Origin: Annona cherimola
Taxonomy: Eukaryota > Streptophyta > Magnoliopsida > Magnoliales > Annonaceae
NCBI GenBank assembly: GCA_030490835.1
Contig: CM059972.1
Span: forward strand, 16,841,764 to 16,905,763
DNA length: 64,000 nucleotides
Reading direction: 5' to 3'
The position numbers and the translations under genes are program-made. The stretch's first letter is position 1. Every line of letters starts with the position of its first letter. The notes beneath the pieces are model-generated. The model had not been told where the DNA came from. It did not search any database and saw only the letters and a program-made list of their open reading frames with translations. Positions 57,455 through 64,000 of this stretch are shown in pieces.

Positions 57455-60400
57455 TCAGTGGGATGCTCCTTGAGTCCACCCATATGTTCGAGTGAGGCGG
57501 ATCTGACAAAGATCAAAAGAAGGGCATGTAATTTATACATATAAAGAAAAAGAGGAAATATTGTCCACAGCTAGAAATAGTTTTATGCATGAATACAGCA
57601 GTTATAAATATCAATATTTTTGGGGTAAAATATCAGCCAAAATTTTGGCTTTAGACAAAATCTAAAACAATGTGTACCAAAACTTGGTGACTAGCTTTCA
57701 CTAATTTCAAGGGAAATGTTTCAATATATGAATATTTCTTTAACATGTGAATATAAAACATACTTCCTTGTTATTCTTTGTATGTCATCTGCTAGTTTGG
57801 GAAGCTTCAGAAAACATCAGCAGGCATATCTGAAAATTTTGAAATTTGAAGTATAGAAAAAAAGGTTTTTCGTTAAAATGTAGAGGAAGGAAAATACTAG
57901 TCAAAATAATAGGAAAAAAAATAAAGGAGATTTTGTCTAACTCTAGTTTGATTAAAATGCAATAATAATCCCTAAGTTTTTCTTTTGTTTGTTTTCTCAT
58001 TTTTCTTGAAATGTAAAATATTCCATTCAGCTGGATAATGCATGCGTAATCAGATGTTACATAAAGAAAATTTTTCATGAAAAATTAGGTGATCTTTTGA
58101 GTGATAATATGCACCCATACAGTTTTTTTAAAAAAATATATATGTATACAACAAATTTATTTTCTATTTTTCTGACATGTTTCCAATATTTCTAATGTGA
58201 AACATTCTTCGAAATCAAAATTGACAATATATACTTGCATAACATTCAACCTGTGCAAATGCATAAATCGCTCGAAGAATTCTAGCATAATCTGTCCCAA
58301 TCATTTGGATCAAAACATCAGCTAGAAACATTCCCCAAAGCCTGGAAAAAGAAATAAAAGATTTATCAGATAATCACAATATTTAAACTCCACAAGAAAA
58401 TGGTTAAGACAGTTGAAAGTATAAACCATGAAAAATTTTAGGGGTACACACCATTGGGTTCCAAATTTGGAGAAAAACAAAAAATACATGCCCTGAATTA
58501 GCATGACAAGTGACAGTGCAAGTAAAATCTCCTGGATCAGAAACTCGAACCTTGCAGTCTTTTTTACCCACAAAAACGATCTTGAAGTTTGAACATTTTG
58601 GGATTTTTTAATGTACTGAAGATACCATTCTTGAATTTGGCTGTCAAGATTCACTCTAAAAATAGCCTTAGTGACTCTAAAAATAGCCTTAGTGATGGAG
58701 ATCATGTTACCATGCACTAAATTCACACCTGTAAAAGGTGCAGTTATAGAAATTAGGGCTTAATTTTTATATTTATTGATGAACAGTTTAGATTTTTTAT
58801 ATCTATTTTAAGTTATTTCTTAGTTCGCAAATTTATCGCATAAACTTTCATATTTCTTATTGTTAAGTTATCTTTTCTTATAAAGAAGGAGTTCAGAAGT
58901 AAGACAACTTAGTTTGATGATTGATTGAGATCCGTATTTCCCTAAAATTCTCTATGATTCTCCTACAATTCTCTTCTAATTCACCTATCTTTAACTCTTA
59001 TAATTACTTCCCCTTTTTTCCCTTTTTATCCACCCTTAAGAGGATCCTTCTAGTTTCTTCTATCTTCTTCCTTACTCGTCCTGCGTCACTAGTAGGATCC
59101 ATCAAGTAATAATGAAACAATAGTTAAATGTCTCCTAGCAAAACGATTTGAGTCACCAAATATAGATAGCAGTGTCAGTGGGCAAAGCACATACATTGGA
59201 CCAAACAACATCATCATGCTTCGAAGCCCAAGATAACGTGAAGTTGCATATCCAAAACCCTGCACACATAAATGTCTCTTAGAAACAGCATTCTTCCAAA
59301 TTAAGGCGTAGGATCATAATTATGCTACCAATTGCACTTTAATTCATTTAGGAGCACAATGGACAAGTGACAACTATACTACTGCATCATAAGCCTTGTC
59401 TATTTCCCATAAGTAAACGATTCCCATGTGAAAGATGCAGTCACCTGTCTTGCTGCCAATAAAGCTGCTCTTGATTCAAGGTTTATAGCAGCCAATTGTC
59501 CACCCTGAAAGGCAAAAAATAGTCTGAGGACATATGTTACAATTGGAACAACTAATCTTGATAAAGATGTTGTATACATACATACACATCCCTTTTCAAA
59601 TAGCCATGTAATCTTGGCTCATAATTATACAAATACATTGGTTGACCAGGTGGAACAAGTTACAACTACACTGGTCAACCAAGTGGAACAAGGAACATGC
59701 ACAAGTCCTCTTTTGCATTTCATTTTCAAGAAATAAAAGTCAAATTTCACATCAGGAATCATAATCCAACCAATCCAAAATGTTAATATTGCAATTTTGT
59801 AAACCTGTGAAACAAACAACATCATCAAAAAACAAGGGGATGACATAACTTCTGAAAATCCAAAAGCCATATCACAAATTCAGACCATTAAGTTTTCTAA
59901 GAAGACAAATCTCCATACTTTTTTAGTTTCTAAAATCCAATTACCTGAATATGAGGCTTCTGTCTTTCTTCTCAATGGGAAAGTTCAGTTTTTGGAGATC
60001 AAAATAAAAAATTTAATTTGACCCGAACATTGTAATTAGGTGCCATATAGCTTATAATGGATGCATAACATTGCAATCTTTGGCTACTATTTTCTTTTTT
60101 ATCGCCTTCATTACAGAAAGAAAAATTTGCATTTCTGGTCATCAAAAGAAAAGGATCGAGCATCATAAGCAACTAGAAAAAAATGTTGGTGATGGATTGT
60201 CAATGAAATTAAATATCTAGCAGTACAAAATATAGGTACAAATAAATAAATAAAAAGACGAAGAAAAATCATGAAATTTTGACAAAGATGAAAGAGGCAG
60301 CAGACATGACAAAATTTTAAGTTAAATTGATAGATCATTGTGTATTTTGATTAGGATAGGAGCAGATGATTGCATATCATCCTTCTGCTTGACTTAAAGG

Positions 60401-63400
60401 ACTGTCAAACACATTTATTTACCTTTTTCAGAACTTCTCGCTTTATCTGATAGTTTGCAGCTTCCAAAAGCATCTTCCCAGATAATCTCTTTGCTAACTA
60501 CCATATGGGAAAATATTATCACTATGATGAACAAGAGACAGAGCCATAAAAGTATGTACATTGTCCCCATACCAGTTGATAAATCTTTGCCAATGTTAAC
60601 ATGCCACCACCCTGAGAAAAAAAAAATCATTATTCATTTATGGAAGACAACACATACAGGAAGTAAAATCCACTGCAAGCTGAGGTTCACAAGCTACCAG
60701 GCTCTGCTTAGTATAAGGGATAGCCACACTCTCGAGCATTAGTATATTTAAGCTGTCAATATTTGAGACAAATCTATAATCTTTCCCAACAGTAATAACA
60801 GGCTCCAGAATTGATGTTTAGGACCTTCCACATAATACTGACTCCTGAACAGTTTGTGCACATCGACTGACAGCTGAACAGTTCAGAATGTGCATGAGAT
60901 AGTTCTATTTGAGCTTCCAGTTGTTGAGACTCAGAACCCTTTAATATCTCATTCCATTAAATGCCATAATTTTCAAAATCTAAATATGTAAATAGCACCT
61001 TGAAAAGCATAGACTGGAGTTCCCCTGCACCAGCCTTCAGTGCAGCCAGAGCACGCATCTTCCACCGATCTAATCCAAATTCTAAACTGTCTGGAGTATC
61101 TGAAGATGTAAAGTTCTCTGCTGAAAAAGGTACACTACCTTTGTCTTCTCTGCAAACATATTGGAGGTTTTCCACATCAAGAAACAAAGCCTTATCTTTG
61201 GATACTCAAAATTTTGCTACCAAGCACATTTTTGAAACAAATGAAAAGATTAAACATAATGCAGATTAGGGAGTTTCTTGACATTCAAAAGGCAAAGCAG
61301 AAACTCTAAAAGGTTGTGGCAGGAAGTAGTAACTTGAAACCTATGCGAACTAGAATTGAGAGTGATGCATTCTTTGACTTGTCTTTCCTTATTCTGATGT
61401 TTATATTTGTCTAAATAACAAGTGTACTAAGTTCATTGTCCTATGATACATGCACCGCATATCAGTTCAATGAATAACTCAAGACCACTTGTAAATTTAA
61501 AGAGACAACTAGAGCTTGATGTACAACATGCAAATAAATATTTAATGATAGTAGTAGAAAAAAGAGTTCCATGAGTTTCTAGTAAATATTGTTCATTCTC
61601 TCATATGGATAAGAATTATGAACTAGAATCTAGGGCTGCTATTCTCAAACCAACTTCACCAGAAATATCCAAGAAATCAGCACAGAAATACCTAAATCAC
61701 CAATATTAACTTTTATTAGCCATGCAAGATATTAAGATATGTAAAACCCATAAATAACATTGTCAGTAATCATGCTGCCAGATATATAAACAAAACCATG
61801 GCATCGTTAAGGAGAAATCACAAGAAAAGAAAAACAAATGATCACATTTTGTTTTTTTTTGTTGGTATTTCCAAATTGTCCAAGTTAAGCATCAGAGCTC
61901 AAAAAAAAAAAAAAAAGTAAATTGTTTCCTAAATTACAGTCATCCAAGATAATCATATTTCTGACTGCCAGAAATTGGCAAATACCTTGAATATTCTTGT
62001 AATAGGTGAAGAAAAATTTCAGCCTCGAGATCTTCTGTGGACAGTTTGTTTGAACATTGAATGCATAGTCTTTTCCTCACACTGAGTAAAACATCCCTGT
62101 AAGAAGGCCTCCACCCCCTTTCCCAACAATAGAATTCACATTGAAGTCAATGAGAAGACACTTAAAATTCAAATCAAGTACATCCTAATACACCCAAGAA
62201 TTCATGAACATAAAATGTCGTTGCATATTTCAACATGTTTCTAATTGAATATCACCAGTTATTAATGGAAAAAATGTGAAGAATTCAGTTTAATTAACAT
62301 TAAAACCTCAGTGTAGATCGAGCATCTGCTGCAAGAAATAGGAAGCGAGACTCAAGATGCTCTATGAAAACTTCCCGGCCCTCATAGTCATCTTCAATGC
62401 CATCTCTGTTTGTCAGTGATTTCACCAAGGGGCTGAAGTAGCTGCAGGGGGGGAAAAAGGGAAATATCAAGGCTACCACACAGACGACTGCCGTTTATAA
62501 ATATCATCGAAAATGAATTCAATGCTAAGAAAACGCCATTAGAGGAACCTTTCTATGATGAAGCAACCAATCAAACCTCTAAGGTGGGACCTAAAATTGC
62601 ATTATATTTCTCGGCTGACTCATTGTCAACATCAGATGCAATGCTCGTATGCCCATGTGATCCTAATTCAATCCATCTGTCCATCATGCTCAAGTTGAAT
62701 CGGTGGAGGATGATAATTCCTCATGAAAAGTCGGTCCTTCCCATTCAGAATGATAACTCATCATAAGACTTGCTCATAATCAAGACAGAAACACTTCTCA
62801 GAAGTTTATTTTGAAACAACCTCATCATTTTGGACAAATTTCTTTACAAGTTTCTAAGTGGTTGCTGCAGATGTGATTTAAACCTAAAAGAAACACGAAA
62901 TCAACAAAAAATAGAAAAATGCTTTGCTGGTTAAATGCACAAAATAAAAAGAATAAGAAGAAAAACAACAATAGCAACAAATTTAAAACTGAAAGAGACA
63001 TGTAATGGAGCCTAAAAAATGAAGAGAGTCCCAAGACCGAACGAAAACATGTGGAAATGGATGGGACTTGGAAAAATAGGAAACCTGTCATTTTACGAGG
63101 AGCATCTGAAATAATTCACCTTGAAACTAAAGAAATTTAGAATTTAACCACATTCATTTGTCCTCAATATGAATAAAGTGCATAAGAGAATCCACTATCT
63201 CCAGTTAAATGATATAGAGATCGTAGTTTTTAAAAGAGGAAAAATACAAAATGCACACTTTAATCTATGAATCATGAAATAATTTCATGTGCATATTCTC
63301 AGCTTTGTTAAGTGATAACTACAATTGATTTCAATGTTACACCCTCCAGAGCATTAGCATAGCTGAGCATAGATTCATGCAATAAAGGCTAAGATTAGAG

Positions 63401-63499
63401 ATGAAACATGCCTGGGACCAAAGAGTATGTTCTTGATTTCAAACAATTCAGTATCAGTTGCCAAATCAAGCACCATCCGTAACTCAGGATCATAGCTAC
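57455..63499 (-). CDS. Conserved plant protein of unknown function (YaaW/UPF0174-like), ten exons, 5' end outside window
   Basis: Exons in transcript order: 63499-63412, 62441-62307, 62117-61986, 61149-60999, 60611-60573, 60497-60423, 59504-59445, 59259-59195, 58341-58251, 57502-57455 (stop TGA). All phases join, giving 293 codons here. Landmarks: SYDPELRMVLDLATDTELFE, FGPSYFSPLVKSLTNRDG, LESRFLFLAADARSTLRGW, RPSYRDVLLSVRKRL, KLSTEDLEAEIFLHLLQEY, LDRWKMRALAALKAGAGEL, GGGMLTLAKIYQL, GGQLAAINLESRAAL, a hydrophobic stretch YLGLRSMMMLFGPMLWG, GTDYARILRAIYAFAQIRLT. It recalls a conserved plant, possibly plastid, family related to bacterial YaaW; biochemical role unknown. The first intron seen uses a GC donor. 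The absence of any lesion over ten exons argues for a working gene. Confidence 0.85.
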
Positions 63500-64000
63500 C
63501 TGAAAATCAGAAAAGACAAAAATAAATAAATAAATATGCGCATGCATATGTTAGTTGGAGGTGGTGGAGGCAGAACACTAGGAATCCTCCATGCCACAAT
63601 CTGCATCACATTTTCAACTTCATCTTTGTACACGTTGATTCAAGAGGAAACCTGGTTGTCAGTGACCCAAGCCAGCCCAAAGGCCTCGAGGCAGGGGCCT
63701 TGTGGCAACATCACCTTGAAATGGACTCCTCGCAGTTGGGTTGTTAATTATGCACCATGCTGCCCAATGTAGCCCCAACAACCTTATCCGAGTCTGGCAT
63801 CCCCCTAATGCAGTAACGCTGTAACTATATTTCGACTTTAGATTTGAAGCTCGCACCCGGGTTTGATTTGAAGTGCTTTGATTAAGAATTGTAAGATCAT
63901 AGAACATTTGAAAAACTAATTTAAAAACCTATCAAATGGTCAACTATCAAGTTACTGTAAGTACAGCAGAATAGCAGACGCGTAACTGAATCTTGAAGAA
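63500..64000. other. Probable intron of the right-hand gene
   Basis: Sequence 5' of the exon ending at 63499 on the minus strand. No further exon of the gene is recognised before the window ends. The open frames at 63536-63907 lack any family signature. Confidence 0.4.

Noticed and set aside
63536..63907. Open frames on both strands at the right edge as an upstream exon of the YaaW-like gene
   Set aside because: They do not join in phase with 63499 and show none of the family's sequence pattern.

Overview
This is nuclear DNA of a flowering plant: AT-rich, with short exons in canonical GT-AG introns and a dense load of plant transposons (Ty1-copia, a probable Ty3-gypsy LTR, hAT, Mutator-like, CACTA-like, SINE, RTE-type LINE). 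The species cannot be told from the sequence.

The left 55 kb is a tandem array of six copies of one gene, all on the + strand, encoding a family-4 aldo-keto reductase (AKR4; the group of plant NADPH-dependent reductases that includes deoxymugineic acid synthase, chalcone reductase and codeinone reductase-like enzymes). The ancestral structure is four exons with conserved junctions. Units, left to right: A (3252-5236) has exons 2-4 open, but the end of a large LTR sits 29 bp upstream of exon 2 and no exon 1 is in the window. B (6376-6990) is a pseudogene with exons 1 and 4 only. C (14617-21811) is intact, 317 aa. D (24293-25504) is a pseudogene with decayed exons 2-4. E (31161-34904) is intact, 316 aa. 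F (36050-54974) is a pseudogene without exon 1. Its exon 2 is split by a young copia element, exon 3 is frameshifted, the exon 3 donor region is triplicated, intron 3 is filled by Mutator-like DNA and a LINE fragment, and exon 4 carries a deletion.

Between and inside the units lies a nest of dated and nested insertions, many with target-site duplications readable by eye. They include four hAT-type elements at 9-13.6 kb plus one of 1.4 kb in intron 1 of C, a family of long palindromic Mutator-like MITEs sharing one internal core, a tRNA-derived SINE with a perfect 18-bp duplication, and a 7.5-kb copia element with 322-bp LTRs and a perfect 5-bp duplication. Units B and D share a segmental duplication in which D preserves the empty sites of two hAT insertions found beside B.

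The most unusual object is a 9.1-kb Mutator-like complex (44441-53557) in intron 3 of unit F. The same 9-bp word (TTTTTACAA) occurs at its left end, at its right end and at an internal junction of two outward-facing terminal repeats. It carries a captured NAP1-type exon and the last exon of a cinnamoyl-CoA-reductase-like gene, both on the minus strand and with no visible transposase.

The right end (57455-63499, minus strand) holds ten exons of an unrelated, apparently intact conserved plant gene of unknown function (YaaW/UPF0174-like by recollection). Its 5' end lies beyond the window and one intron has a GC donor. Only units C and E, this gene, and possibly A, look able to make protein.
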